A stretch of DNA of 19,601 bases. Source: Planctomycetota bacterium (GTDB lineage Bacteria > Planctomycetota > UBA1135 > UBA2386). The notes under the pieces are model-generated. The model ran no database searches. It saw nothing but the letters and a program-made list of their open reading frames with translations, and was not told where the DNA came from. The DNA lies in contig JAGQRA010000050.1 of the NCBI GenBank assembly GCA_020425885.1, positions 1-19,601 of the forward strand. Reading direction: 5' to 3'. The position numbers and the translations under genes are program-made. Below are positions 1 to 8,330 of this stretch, one piece after another. Position 1 is the stretch's first letter, and each line of letters opens with the position of its first letter.

Positions 1-1
1 A

Positions 2-2179
2 GCCGAGATCTGCGGCGATGCGGCCACGGCCGCGACCGCCACCGACGGTCAGCCACTGCTCGTCGCCGCGGCCGTGCTCGGACAGGCTGCCCTCACCGCA
101 CCCGTTGACCGCCAGACCGCCCTCACGGCGCTGGTCGACACCGAACTCGGCAGCGCCGAACCACGCCGGCGCCTGCTCGCGGCGGCCGCCTGCGGCGCAT
201 TGCTCGACTGCCACGTCGCGACCGCCCGAAAGCTGCTGACGGTGCTCGCCGAGAATGACAGCATCGCCGCGGCGACGGCGAGCCGCACCGTGACCCTGAA
301 CTGCGGGCGCTTCCTGCCGCTGTTGCGCGGCGTGATCGGACAGCAGCCGAGCCTCGCCAGCCCGGCGTTCGTAAGAGCGCTGCCCTCGGACCGCCATGAC
401 GCGGAGTTCATCGACCTGCTGGCCGGCATCGCCCAGACGGCCGAGGACCGCGCCCGGCGATACGCGATCCAACGACTCGGCAACTTCGGACTGCAGGCCG
501 CTGCCCATGTCGCCGTCGTCGAGGCAGCGCTGAAGGCACCGGACTCGAGCGTGCGCGAGGCCGCGGTCGCCGCCCTGCACCGCGTCACGCGCAACGAGGA
601 CCTGCTCGCCGAGAAGCTGGCCGATGCCCTCCGGGATCCCGACCGCCGCGTCGTGCTCGCCGCGCTGCGCGTGTCGCGATCGGTGCCTCCGTTCCTGCCG
701 CGAACCTTCTCGCGCATGATCGAGCTGCTCGCCGAACCCGACTGTCAGGACGCCGTGGTCGACGCCCTGGGCTGGGGCACGAAGGTGTCACGGGAGATGC
801 TGCAGCCGGCGCTCGGGTCGGATGACGAGGGCACCCGGATCGCCGCCGTGCACGTGCTGGTCCATCAAGGTCTCGCCACCGATGACGACCTCGCGCCGGT
901 CCAGCAATGGCTGCGCAGCGACGAAGCCTCGACGCGCACGCGCGCGCTGCGGCTCGTGCGCTCGCTCTCGGGCCGACGGCCGGAGCTGCTGCCGACGATC
1001 CAACGCATGCTGAAGGGGCCAGAACGTGCCGCCGCGATCGCCGCCGTGGCGACCTTCGGTTCGAGTGCCGACGATGCCGCGAGTCGCCTGGTCGCCGCCA
1101 TGAAGGACAAGGCGGCCGACGTCCGCCGCGAGGCCGCATGCGCCATCGCGGTGGTGGCGCCCGGTCATCGCGGCGCGATCACGGCACTCGTGCAGGGCGC
1201 CAAGGACCCGGACATCGCACCGTGGTGCAACTGGAGCCTCCGCGTGATGGGCACCGAGGCCAAGGCCGCCTTCCCCGGTCTGCGCCGACTGCTCCAGGAC
1301 CGCGAGTCGCCGGATCGCGGCGGCATCGCCGATTCCCTCGCTGCCGTAGGCGAGGTCGACAAGGTGGTGCCGATGATGCTGGACCTCATGAAGGCAGGAG
1401 GCGACGACGACACCGCGCGGGTCGCCATCATGGCGCTGGCGGACCTCTTCGAGCGCGAACAGGCGGAGCGCACTTCGACGAGCAAGGCCGACAAGCTCTC
1501 GCGGCTCTGGCGCCCCGTCGTCAAGGCCTTGTTCGGCGAGGTCGAGTCAGGCAACTCCGATCGGCAAGCCGCCGCCTATGAGTCACTGGCGGTGTTCGCG
1601 ATCGACGACGCGGCGGCGCAGCGCGTGCGTGAAGGCCTGACCGCCGAAGGGGACGTACTCGCCGGCGTCCTGCGCGGTCTCGTCCGCGGTCAGCTGCCGC
1701 TCGGCGCCACGGAGATCGAGCGGCTCGACGCCGTCCTCGCCGGCGGCGACGGCGACCTGCCCGAACTGGCCGGTCGCGCGCTCGCCCAAGGCGGACCCGA
1801 GGCGCAGGCACGCCTGTTCGCGGCGATGAAGGACGGGTCGGCGGCGACGCGACGGGGCGCGGTCCTCGGTCTTTACAACCTGCCGGCGATGCCGCAGGTC
1901 CGCGACGAGGTGTTCGCGACGCTCCAGACCACCGACCGTGAGATGCGGCAGTCGCTCGCACGCCACTTCTGGTGGAGCCGCCTGGATCCGGCGGTGATCG
2001 AGCGGCTGGTCACGCGCTGGGACGCGGCCGGCGATGACATCGCCCTGCGGCGAACGCTGGCGAAGATCGCGGTCTCCGTCCTGGTCGCCGACCGGCCTGA
2101 GCACGATCGACTGCGCGCGAAGCTGATGACCGATGACGATCCGTACGTGAAGATGCAGTCGCTCATGACCGCGCGGTAG
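2..2179 (+). CDS. HEAT-repeat protein, 5' end missing
   Basis: This reading frame is already open at the window edge and ends at TAG 2177-2179, so the N-terminus lies upstream. An internal GTG at 74 is the first possible start in view, but the residues before it have the same Ala/Leu-rich helical character and the gene probably begins earlier. The roughly 725 visible residues are a long run of paired helices typical of HEAT/Armadillo solenoids, for example units around DSSVREAAVAALHRV, DPDRRVVLAALRV, KAADVRREAACAIAVV and DREMRQSLARHF. Such solenoids usually act as protein-binding scaffolds. No catalytic motif and no membrane segment is visible in this part. The missing N-terminus could hold a signal peptide or an enzyme domain, as in many planctomycete HEAT proteins. 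It ends 5 bases before the convergent gene on the other strand. The fold is fairly certain; the function is unknown. Confidence 0.85.
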   Translation, partial: AEICGDAATAATATDGQPLLVAAAVLGQAALTAPVDRQTALTALVDTELGSAEPRRRLLAAAACGALLDCHVATARKLLTVLAENDSIAAATASRTVTLNCGRFLPLLRGVIGQQPSLASPAFVRALPSDRHDAEFIDLLAGIAQTAEDRARRYAIQRLGNFGLQAAAHVAVVEAALKAPDSSVREAAVAALHRVTRNEDLLAEKLADALRDPDRRVVLAALRVSRSVPPFLPRTFSRMIELLAEPDCQDAVVDALGWGTKVSREMLQPALGSDDEGTRIAAVHVLVHQGLATDDDLAPVQQWLRSDEASTRTRALRLVRSLSGRRPELLPTIQRMLKGPERAAAIAAVATFGSSADDAASRLVAAMKDKAADVRREAACAIAVVAPGHRGAITALVQGAKDPDIAPWCNWSLRVMGTEAKAAFPGLRRLLQDRESPDRGGIADSLAAVGEVDKVVPMMLDLMKAGGDDDTARVAIMALADLFEREQAERTSTSKADKLSRLWRPVVKALFGEVESGNSDRQAAAYESLAVFAIDDAAAQRVREGLTAEGDVLAGVLRGLVRGQLPLGATEIERLDAVLAGGDGDLPELAGRALAQGGPEAQARLFAAMKDGSAATRRGAVLGLYNLPAMPQVRDEVFATLQTTDREMRQSLARHFWWSRLDPAVIERLVTRWDAAGDDIALRRTLAKIAVSVLVADRPEHDRLRAKLMTDDDPYVKMQSLMTAR

Positions 2180-2184
2180 CCCGG

Positions 2185-2619
2185 TCAATCGCGGGGACGA
2201 GCCAGCGCCGCTGCGGTCTGACCGATCGCGATCAGCAACAGCAGCACCCCGAGCGGGACCAGCACGATGCCGAACCCGGGATCGCCGCCGCGGACGCCGA
2301 AGCCGCCGAAGAAGAAGCCCACCGGCAACGCGATCGTGGCCGAGCTCAGGCAGGCCGAGGCCAGCCGCGGCGGTCGCGCGACATGCTGCGTCGCGACGGC
2401 GAAGGCGATGTGAAGCAGCGCGAGGAACGTGCCGTGGGCGTGGGCCAGCCGCCACATCAGGCGACGTGTCTCGTTGCCGACCGCGAGGTACCAATCGATC
2501 TTGAAGCCGTGCATGCCTTCGAGCACGGCACCGAGAACGACGAACACGAACAGCGCCGTCCAGCCCAGGCGCAGGTGGCGGCGGCACAGCGAGTCGTTCT
2601 CGGATCCGGGTTGCGTCAT
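2185..2619 (-). CDS. four-helix integral membrane protein with HxHG motif
   Basis: A 144-residue hydrophobic protein with four likely transmembrane helices at about residues 17-36, 58-78, 86-108 and 115-138. The ATG at 2617-2619 is chosen because it precedes the first helix by a short polar stretch (MTQPGSEND). The frame stays open further upstream, but that extension is Ser/Pro/Arg-rich and overlaps the preceding cytochrome gene. Helix 2 starts with RLAHAHGTFLALLH, giving His60, His62 and His70 on or near one face. Such histidines could ligate heme or metal, but this is inference. It is the last gene of the minus-strand operon, 46 bases after the multiheme cytochrome, so a role as its membrane partner is plausible. 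I do not recognise a named family. The opposite-strand HEAT gene ends 5 bases away. Confidence 0.75.
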   Translation of the reverse strand: MTQPGSENDSLCRRHLRLGWTALFVFVVLGAVLEGMHGFKIDWYLAVGNETRRLMWRLAHAHGTFLALLHIAFAVATQHVARPPRLASACLSSATIALPVGFFFGGFGVRGGDPGFGIVLVPLGVLLLLIAIGQTAAALARPRD

Positions 2620-2665
2620 CGGGTCACGGTTTCGTGCAGGCGCCGAGAGCGTGCGCGCAGGCGGA

Positions 2666-4624
2666 CTACTCGGCGAGATAGACCGGTCGGTCGTCGCGCA
2701 GAGCGTAGAGCCGGGCGAAGGCCGACGCGAGCGCGCCACCCGCCTCGATCAACAACGCCGGCCGGATCTCGCCCCGGTAGCCCGACCGCCAGCTCGCCTG
2801 TACCGCGTCGACGAAAGGCCCGACCTTCGCCGCATCGGCGAGGAAGTCGTAGCCCCCGAGCTCGGCGCCGACACCGAGGGAGCGCAGGGAGCGGAAGGCG
2901 CCGAAGCGAACGACGTGGTACGGATCGTCGAGCAGGCGCGCCAGGTACGGCGCGAGCCAGTCGCGTCCCGAGGCCGCCTGCGCCTCGCTCCACCCCATGC
3001 TCCAGGCCGCCAGCGCGCGCTGCCCAGCATCGCCGGTCAGCAACCAGCGCACCGACGCCGCGATGTCGCGTTGATCGTCGTCGAGCGCGGCCGGCGCGAC
3101 GCCCCAGCCCTGTTGCAGCTGCTCGTTGGTCCAGGCCAACGTGCGATCGAGGTGACACTGGTTGCAGGCGTTTGGCCTCCCGGTGGCGAGCTCGACCTGC
3201 ACGCTCGGCGAGGTGATGGTGTGGCTGCGCATCGCCTTCATGAGCCCGAACGAGGTGTGGCTCATGTGGCAGTTGTAGCAGTTGCTGCCCGACGACTGCG
3301 GCGCGTGATGGCTGTGAGCGCCGAGGGCCTCGGCGTCCGTCAGCTCCTCATGGCACTGCGTACACGCCGCGTTGCCGCGCATGCCGACACCGAGCATGTC
3401 ATCGCGCCAGGACTCGTCCGGCCCGCGGGCGTCGTGCAGCTCGTGGCACGAGATGCAATCCAGCTGCCGCTCGCCGCTGCCGCGGGTGTAGCACGGCGAG
3501 GTGACGAGGCCGTTGTACTCGCGCCCGGACAGACGGATCTGGCCGTCGGACCAGAACGCGCTGGCGAAGAACTTCGGGTTGTGCTGCAGAGTTCGCCGCA
3601 GCTCGGACGCGAAGCGCGAGCCGGGATCGACGATCAGGTTGCTGTCGCGCAGCTCGTCGCCGGGCCGATAGACGAGCCCGTTCTCGCGCCACCGGTCGAA
3701 GTGTTCTTCGCGCAGCACGTTCACCGAATGACACTGCCCGCAGACCTGTGCCGATCGCGGTCGCGGCAGCCGAGCCGGATCGACGACGGTGTCATCACCG
3801 GAGCCGGCCAGATGCGTGGCATAGCGCCGCCAAGGATTGCCGTTGGCGGCAACATGTTCCGCGCCGGGCCCGTGACAGGCCTCACAGGCGATGCCGAGCT
3901 CGGACACCTCGGTGTCACAACGGTCGATGTCGACGCGGGGCCGCACGTCCGTCGCATGACACATCTGGCAGTTCTGGTTCCAGGTCCCGGGCTCCGGCGG
4001 TTCGCGGTACTCGGGCGGCAACACGAACACCGTGTTCAACGGGATCCACATCCGCTCGGCGAGCTTGAAGCACATCGGCACCGGCGCCAGCTCGCGTTCG
4101 TTGCCGGTCGAGTACCAGAGCACCTGCACCTGGTGGCTACCGGTCGCCTGCACGACCGGGGCCTGCACGTGCAGCGGCTGGCCGCCGCCGCGTTGGAAAT
4201 CGACCCAGAGGCGATCGCCGCGCCACTCGAGCGACACCGGCTCGCCGAACCAGTCGAGTCGCTTGCTCTCGAACCGATCGACGACGGTCTGCCGCGTCAC
4301 CACCTGCGTCATCGTGCGGTGGTAGGAGGCGCTCCACGAGGCGTGCTCGCCGGGATGGCAGGAGCGACAGGCGCCGGAGCCGGTGTAGCCGCCGGTCGCG
4401 TGGATCAGCGGTCGACCGCGGGTGTCGAGGTCAGCGGCCGGCGGCACCGACATCGACGCCGAACCGCCGCTGCCCCAACCGAGCGACGAGGCGGCGATGG
4501 CCAGCACGAACGCGCTGCTCAGCGCGGCCAGGACGCGGCAACCGAGGCCGGCCTGACGCCACAGCGGCACGACCGCAGCGAGACCGGCGACGACGACGAA
4601 CGATGCCTCGATCACGACCGCCAC
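2666..4624 (-). CDS. octaheme-type multiheme cytochrome c with HEAT-like C-terminus
   Basis: A 652-residue protein with eight CxxCH heme-c sites at about residues 86-90, 219-223, 247-251, 295-299, 390-394, 421-425, 449-453 and 487-491. Each should bind a covalent heme outside the cytoplasmic membrane. Two hydrophobic segments near residues 7-20 and 29-49 would anchor or export it. The site CYNCHMSH followed by a SHTITSP-type stretch resembles the c554-like 'doubled CxxCH' cytochromes common in planctomycetes. After the last heme, residues of about 525-645 form HEAT-like helices (for example DDPYHVVRFGAFRSLRSLG), a fusion often seen in that group. The start is GTG at 4622-4624; a second GTG three codons downstream is an alternative. 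It lies 30 bases after the acylphosphatase gene and precedes a small membrane protein. It is probably an electron carrier or oxidoreductase; the substrate cannot be read from the sequence. Confidence 0.9.
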   Translation of the reverse strand: MAVVIEASFVVVAGLAAVVPLWRQAGLGCRVLAALSSAFVLAIAASSLGWGSGGSASMSVPPAADLDTRGRPLIHATGGYTGSGACRSCHPGEHASWSASYHRTMTQVVTRQTVVDRFESKRLDWFGEPVSLEWRGDRLWVDFQRGGGQPLHVQAPVVQATGSHQVQVLWYSTGNERELAPVPMCFKLAERMWIPLNTVFVLPPEYREPPEPGTWNQNCQMCHATDVRPRVDIDRCDTEVSELGIACEACHGPGAEHVAANGNPWRRYATHLAGSGDDTVVDPARLPRPRSAQVCGQCHSVNVLREEHFDRWRENGLVYRPGDELRDSNLIVDPGSRFASELRRTLQHNPKFFASAFWSDGQIRLSGREYNGLVTSPCYTRGSGERQLDCISCHELHDARGPDESWRDDMLGVGMRGNAACTQCHEELTDAEALGAHSHHAPQSSGSNCYNCHMSHTSFGLMKAMRSHTITSPSVQVELATGRPNACNQCHLDRTLAWTNEQLQQGWGVAPAALDDDQRDIAASVRWLLTGDAGQRALAAWSMGWSEAQAASGRDWLAPYLARLLDDPYHVVRFGAFRSLRSLGVGAELGGYDFLADAAKVGPFVDAVQASWRSGYRGEIRPALLIEAGGALASAFARLYALRDDRPVYLAE

Positions 4625-4654
4625 TCTACTCGCACCGGACAGCCCGCGCGCCGT

Positions 4655-4927
4655 TCAGCGACGCACCTCGAACGCGGACTCGGCCGCGACCGCGGCGAGG
4701 TCTTCGGCCTCGACCCGATCGACGCGCGCCCACTGCGGGCCCGATCCGAGCCAACGTTCGAACTCGGCCAGTTGGACCTCGGTGCCCTGCGCCTCGCCTT
4801 CGACCGCGCCGTCGTCGCGATTGCGGATGAAGCCGGTGATCCCCAAGCGACCGGCCTCGCGCTGGGCGAACGCACGAAACGCGACCCCCTGCACCCGCCC
4901 GCGGACCAGGAAGCGAACGCGACGCAC
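4655..4927 (-). CDS. acyP: acylphosphatase
   Basis: A 90-residue protein, the normal length for acylphosphatases, which hydrolyse carboxyl-phosphate bonds such as acetyl- or carbamoyl-phosphate in the cytoplasm. Diagnostic motifs are RGRVQGVAFRAF near the N-terminus, containing the phosphate-binding loop and catalytic Arg, and GFIRNRDDGAVEG, containing the catalytic Asn. The frame is open much further upstream, but I choose GTG 4925-4927. It has a GGGAG ribosome-binding sequence about nine bases before it, and the upstream extension lies wholly inside the preceding gene in another frame. The start is one base after the TGA stop of the upstream glycoside-hydrolase-like gene, so translational coupling is likely. 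The cytochrome gene follows after 30 bases. Confidence 0.88.
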   Translation of the reverse strand: MRRVRFLVRGRVQGVAFRAFAQREAGRLGITGFIRNRDDGAVEGEAQGTEVQLAEFERWLGSGPQWARVDRVEAEDLAAVAAESAFEVRR

Positions 4928-4928
4928 C

Positions 4929-6887
4929 TCAGCTCGCTCCCGCAGCGAACGACACGACACGACGACTGGACGCGGTGGCTGGACCTGGCATCCGAGCGGA
5001 CTGAGTCTCGGATTCGCGCGCGCGGCGTTGCACGCGCTTCGCCTCGCCGACGCGGATGGCTTCGAGCAGGGCCTCACCGTCCGGGTTGCCGTCGATGGTC
5101 GCCACTTCCACGTAGAAATCCACGCCCGAGTCGAGGCGGTCGCAGAGGTCCATGATCCATGCGATGTCATCGACCGGGGTGTCTTTGCGAATCAGGAACT
5201 GGCCGAGCTTGGTCGGCAGATGCTCGTCCACCAGTACCTTCTGCATCTCGAGGCGGTGCTCGTAGTGCGATTCGCGAAAGCCGCCGGTCCATGGCTCCCC
5301 CCAGCTCTCGTTGCTGGCATGGTGCCAGTAGCGGTGCATCAGATCCGAGGAGTTGTTGACGATGTCGTCGGTGCCGACATGCTCGAAGAACACCTCGATG
5401 AACCGTTCGCAGGCGTAGCGGCCGTGGCCGGTGGCCATGCATCCCTCGATGCCGTCGAAGCTGATCCGCTTCATCCCGCTGCGCCGGAAGACCTCGGCCA
5501 GATTCCGCGCCATCTCGTCCTGGAGCTGCATGTCCGGGAAGAACACCTTGTAGCCGTGCGAGACCATCTTGCCCACGCTCGTGCCGGCGGCATGCGCCAC
5601 GGCCTTGGTGCCGAAGGCGCCGCGCCGCAGGCCGCTGAGCACCACCGGCGTGGTCTCGCTGCGGGCGCCGTATTCGATCAGCTCGTCGGCCACACGGACC
5701 ACGTACAGCGGCCGCCACTGCCCGTCCTCGCCGCGCTCGTACGGTTCGAGCGGAGCGTCGTCGGCCAGGGTGATGGTCGTATCGTCAGCATCGACGGAGC
5801 TGGCGAGCGAGGTGACGGCCGCCAGCTGCAGTTTCGGATGGGGCGTGCCGTGCACGAAGGCGTCGTTCGGCGTGATGAAGTTGCTCAACGCATGCGCCCC
5901 GAGGGTCACGTTCCGTCGCTGCGCGGCCAGCACACACGCACGCAGATCGTCGAGGCCGTGAGGGAACTGGTCCTTCCGCAGCGGAAAGTGCCCCCATGTC
6001 TCGAACATGCCGGGGTGGTAGATGCAGTCCAACCCGGCCGCGTCGGCGATGTCGAGGCACCGCTCGATGTTCCCGGGATGGAAGTTCATGATCAGCTTGG
6101 ATGAGGTAGCGTAGGTCCCGCGCTTCAACCACTGCCCTTCGTGGAGCGGATGGGGCAGGTCCTCGGCGCGCTCGATCGCGCCGACGACGTCGAGTAGTCG
6201 CGGCCGCGGAACGGCGTAGAGGGCGATGCGAGAGCCGACGATGTCCTCCCCGGGCAGCGGCACGGCAGCGATGTGCGTGTGCATCAGGTTGTCGACGACC
6301 CGTGGCCTCGTCCGGTCGCGCGTGTAGGCTTGAAGAACAGAGCCCTCGTCGGTGAGCACCGCCGCATTCCCGACGCGATCGCGGCGACCATGCTCGAAGC
6401 CGCCGCACGTCTTGCCGTTCAGCGCCAGGATGCCGGCCGCGTCGTTGCCGTCATAGCTCGCGCCGAGCGAACCGCCGACCCGGTCGTGCAGCTTCAGGGG
6501 ATAGGGCCCCCAGGTCAGCAGGTCGACGTGTTCCCTGCTGATCAGGCCGACCACCTCGAAGGCGACGTGGCTGGAATGTTCCTCGATCGCGACCTCGACC
6601 ATCGTGCCGCTGGCCGGGAACGCGAAGCGGAGGACGTCGCCATGGCGCGTGACGGTCTGTGCGATCGTGCTCTCACCGTTGACCTCGACACGCAGCAGCG
6701 GGGCGGGCTCCGCCAGCAGCTCGTGGCCGGTCCGTGTCGAACGCCAGGAGCGAAGCACTCCATCGACGAGGTCGATTCGGCACGCATCGGTCTCGAGCAT
6801 CCTGTCAGGCGACGAGGGCAGTGCAGTGCAGGCGGCCAGAGGGAGGAGGGCGAGCGCCAGCAGGCGGGAGGAAGGGTAGGCGATCAC
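4929..6887 (-). CDS. lipid-anchored TIM-barrel glycoside-hydrolase-like protein
   Basis: A 652-residue protein starting with a lipoprotein signal (hydrophobic stretch, then LPLAAC with the lipid-accepting Cys at residue 20). It should therefore be anchored on the outer side of a membrane. Residues of about 30-230 look like a beta-sandwich. Residues from about 255 onward alternate strands and helices like a (beta/alpha)8 barrel, for example KLIMNFHPGN, LDCIYHPGMFETWG and VTLGAHALSNF. The segment ISFDGIEG (about 475-482) is placed like the acidic strand-end of clan GH-D type hydrolases, so Asp478 or Glu481 are candidate catalytic residues (inference). A beta-rich insert at about 355-440 contains RGAFGT and AHAAG. 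The start is GTG 6885-6887 with weak GGAA upstream. It is the first gene of the four-gene minus-strand operon. The exact family and substrate are not recognised. Confidence 0.75.
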   Translation of the reverse strand: MIAYPSSRLLALALLPLAACTALPSSPDRMLETDACRIDLVDGVLRSWRSTRTGHELLAEPAPLLRVEVNGESTIAQTVTRHGDVLRFAFPASGTMVEVAIEEHSSHVAFEVVGLISREHVDLLTWGPYPLKLHDRVGGSLGASYDGNDAAGILALNGKTCGGFEHGRRDRVGNAAVLTDEGSVLQAYTRDRTRPRVVDNLMHTHIAAVPLPGEDIVGSRIALYAVPRPRLLDVVGAIERAEDLPHPLHEGQWLKRGTYATSSKLIMNFHPGNIERCLDIADAAGLDCIYHPGMFETWGHFPLRKDQFPHGLDDLRACVLAAQRRNVTLGAHALSNFITPNDAFVHGTPHPKLQLAAVTSLASSVDADDTTITLADDAPLEPYERGEDGQWRPLYVVRVADELIEYGARSETTPVVLSGLRRGAFGTKAVAHAAGTSVGKMVSHGYKVFFPDMQLQDEMARNLAEVFRRSGMKRISFDGIEGCMATGHGRYACERFIEVFFEHVGTDDIVNNSSDLMHRYWHHASNESWGEPWTGGFRESHYEHRLEMQKVLVDEHLPTKLGQFLIRKDTPVDDIAWIMDLCDRLDSGVDFYVEVATIDGNPDGEALLEAIRVGEAKRVQRRARESETQSARMPGPATASSRRVVSFAAGAS

Positions 6888-6985
6888 GGGCGGTGCTTCC
6901 GAGAGGTGGGGACCATGGGCCTCGAGGCTGTCTTGTCGCAGGCCGATGCCCTCGACGGAGTGGCGATCCTACTCGTGCGAGTCGC
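6888..6985 (-). promoter_or_regulatory. probable promoter region of the minus-strand operon
   Basis: This stretch lies directly upstream of the first gene of the operon that runs down to 2185. It has no convincing gene of its own and must contain, or lie just below, the operon promoter. I cannot pick out -35 and -10 boxes with confidence in this high-GC DNA. The remaining bases up to the next plus-strand gene at 7198 are accounted for by a beta-propeller gene relic. Confidence 0.3.
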
Positions 6986-7201
6986 GCCCGCGTCTACGCG
7001 ACCGGTTTCACGTCGATGAGACGCACGATCGAGTTCCGCAGATAACGGCACGCGGTCGACAACGCGTCGCCTCCTGAGTTCGCGGAGGGCAGGGCATCGC
7101 GCGCGCACGGCGCACTCCTCGAGGTGCCGGGCTCGCCGTTCCCGACCGGTGACGAGCCGAGGCAGATCGTGACCCTGACGATCGATCCGGAGGGACGATG
7201 A
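6986..7201 (+). pseudogene. decayed 3' end of a lactonase-type beta-propeller gene
   Basis: In one plus-strand frame this stretch reads ARVYATGFTS...TIEF, a stop (TAA 7043-7045), then GALLEVPGSPFPTGDEPRQ and a final TGA at 7199-7201. These phrases match the blade pattern of YVTN/lactonase-like propellers: a 'VYVTxYxSNxV' strand followed by 'TGxLxxVPGSPFxxGxxP'. The intact propeller gene just downstream ends the same way, with LLYVTSYESNDVRAY and then VAVPGSPFAAGAGP. This looks like the last blade of a paralogue, broken by an in-frame stop and small lesions between the two phrases. The relic's stop overlaps the ATG of the intact gene. What is seen is the phrase similarity; the tandem duplication is inferred. 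Confidence 0.5.
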
Positions 7202-8307
7202 GGTCCTTTCCGCTCGCGCTGCTCACTCTGCTCACCCTCCCGACCGGCTGCTCGCGAGGTACCGGTGTCGAGCTCGCCATTCTCGATTGCGAGGGCCCGT
7301 GTCCCCGGTTCGTCTACGCCTGCAACTCCGTGAGCAACTCCATCACGGGCTACTCCGTCGACCCGCGAACGGGCGCGCTGACACCCGTCCCCGGGCAGCA
7401 GCTCTTCTACGGTCTCGGCTGGCCGATCGCGCTCGCGGTGCACCCGAGTCGGCGCCTTCTCTACGTGGCGAATCAGAACGGCTACGTGCTCGCGCTCGCG
7501 ATCGATGCGGCGACGGGCGCGCTCTCGCCCGCCTCGCATGTAGTCGACGCGTACGGCATCCGCGACCTCGTGATCGATCCAGCAGGCCGTTGGCTACGCG
7601 CCATCGGGCGCGAAGCGCTCGGCTACTCCATCACCGAGCCGACTGGAGTCCTCACTCCGGTCGGCGGGTCGCCATTCGACACGGGCGACGCGCTTTCGGC
7701 CGCCGTGCAGCCCGGCGGCCGCTTCCTGTTCGTGGCCCACTCGACCTATCGCTATCTCGGTGGACCAATCCACGAAGTGCGAACCTACTCGGTTGATCCT
7801 GCCACCGGTGCAGTCGCGCTCGCCCAATCGTGGACGCCGAGCGCCGCGCCCAACCTCGTCGCGCTCGATCGCACCGGCGATCACCTCTACCTGTTGACGA
7901 GCACCGATGAGATCATCACATTCGACATCGCGGAGATGACGGGCGAGCTCTCCATGCGTGGGCAGCCGCTCGCGGCCGCGCACCCCGTATGGGACCTGGC
8001 CGTCGCTGGCGGCTTCCTCTTCGTCGGCACTGGCTCGGGGCCGAGCGAAATCGCGATCCACGCAATCGACGCAACCACGGGAGAACCGGCGGCGCAGGCC
8101 TCGACGACGATCGCGGCCGGACTGCACGGACTGCGCATGGCGATCGACGCTTCGGAGCAACTCCTGTACGTGACCAGCTACGAGTCGAATGACGTAAGGG
8201 CCTATCGCATCGATGCGCCGACTGGTCGGCTCGTGGCGGTACCCGGGTCACCGTTTGCCGCGGGCGCCGGGCCGGGAGTGATCGCGATCGTTCAGGGCCA
8301 ACAATAG
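7198..8307 (+). CDS. lipoprotein seven-bladed beta-propeller, lactonase/YVTN-like
   Basis: A 369-residue protein with a short signal ending LTLPTGC (Cys18), suggesting a lipoprotein. The mature part repeats the phrase 'xYSVDPRTGALTPV... / ...AVHPSRRLLYVANQ', with further copies at AIDAATGALSP, SITEPTGVLTPVGGSPF, SVDPATGAVALA, TFDIAEMTGELSM, AIDATTGEPAAQ and RIDAPTGRLVAVPGSPF. That gives about seven blades, as in the 6-phosphogluconolactonase-like (COG2706) and YVTN families. Members with a signal peptide are usually cell-surface or periplasmic proteins of unknown function, so enzymatic activity should not be assumed. The start is ATG 7198-7200, with GGAGG four bases upstream. It directly follows a relic of a similar gene. 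Confidence 0.82.
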   Translation: MRSFPLALLTLLTLPTGCSRGTGVELAILDCEGPCPRFVYACNSVSNSITGYSVDPRTGALTPVPGQQLFYGLGWPIALAVHPSRRLLYVANQNGYVLALAIDAATGALSPASHVVDAYGIRDLVIDPAGRWLRAIGREALGYSITEPTGVLTPVGGSPFDTGDALSAAVQPGGRFLFVAHSTYRYLGGPIHEVRTYSVDPATGAVALAQSWTPSAAPNLVALDRTGDHLYLLTSTDEIITFDIAEMTGELSMRGQPLAAAHPVWDLAVAGGFLFVGTGSGPSEIAIHAIDATTGEPAAQASTTIAAGLHGLRMAIDASEQLLYVTSYESNDVRAYRIDAPTGRLVAVPGSPFAAGAGPGVIAIVQGQQ

Positions 8308-8330
8308 AGCCGAGGGATCGGAGGGCCGGT

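Noticed and set aside
2429..5155. 908-residue open frame on the plus strand
   Set aside because: It lies antisense to the multiheme cytochrome and acylphosphatase genes, whose motifs are unmistakable. Its residues are Arg/Ala/His-rich without domain pattern, typical of an antisense frame in high-GC DNA.
7198..8307. Annotation as 6-phosphogluconolactonase (pgl)
   Set aside because: The protein has a lipoprotein signal and only the generic propeller blade pattern; exported members of this fold are mostly not sugar-phosphate lactonases.
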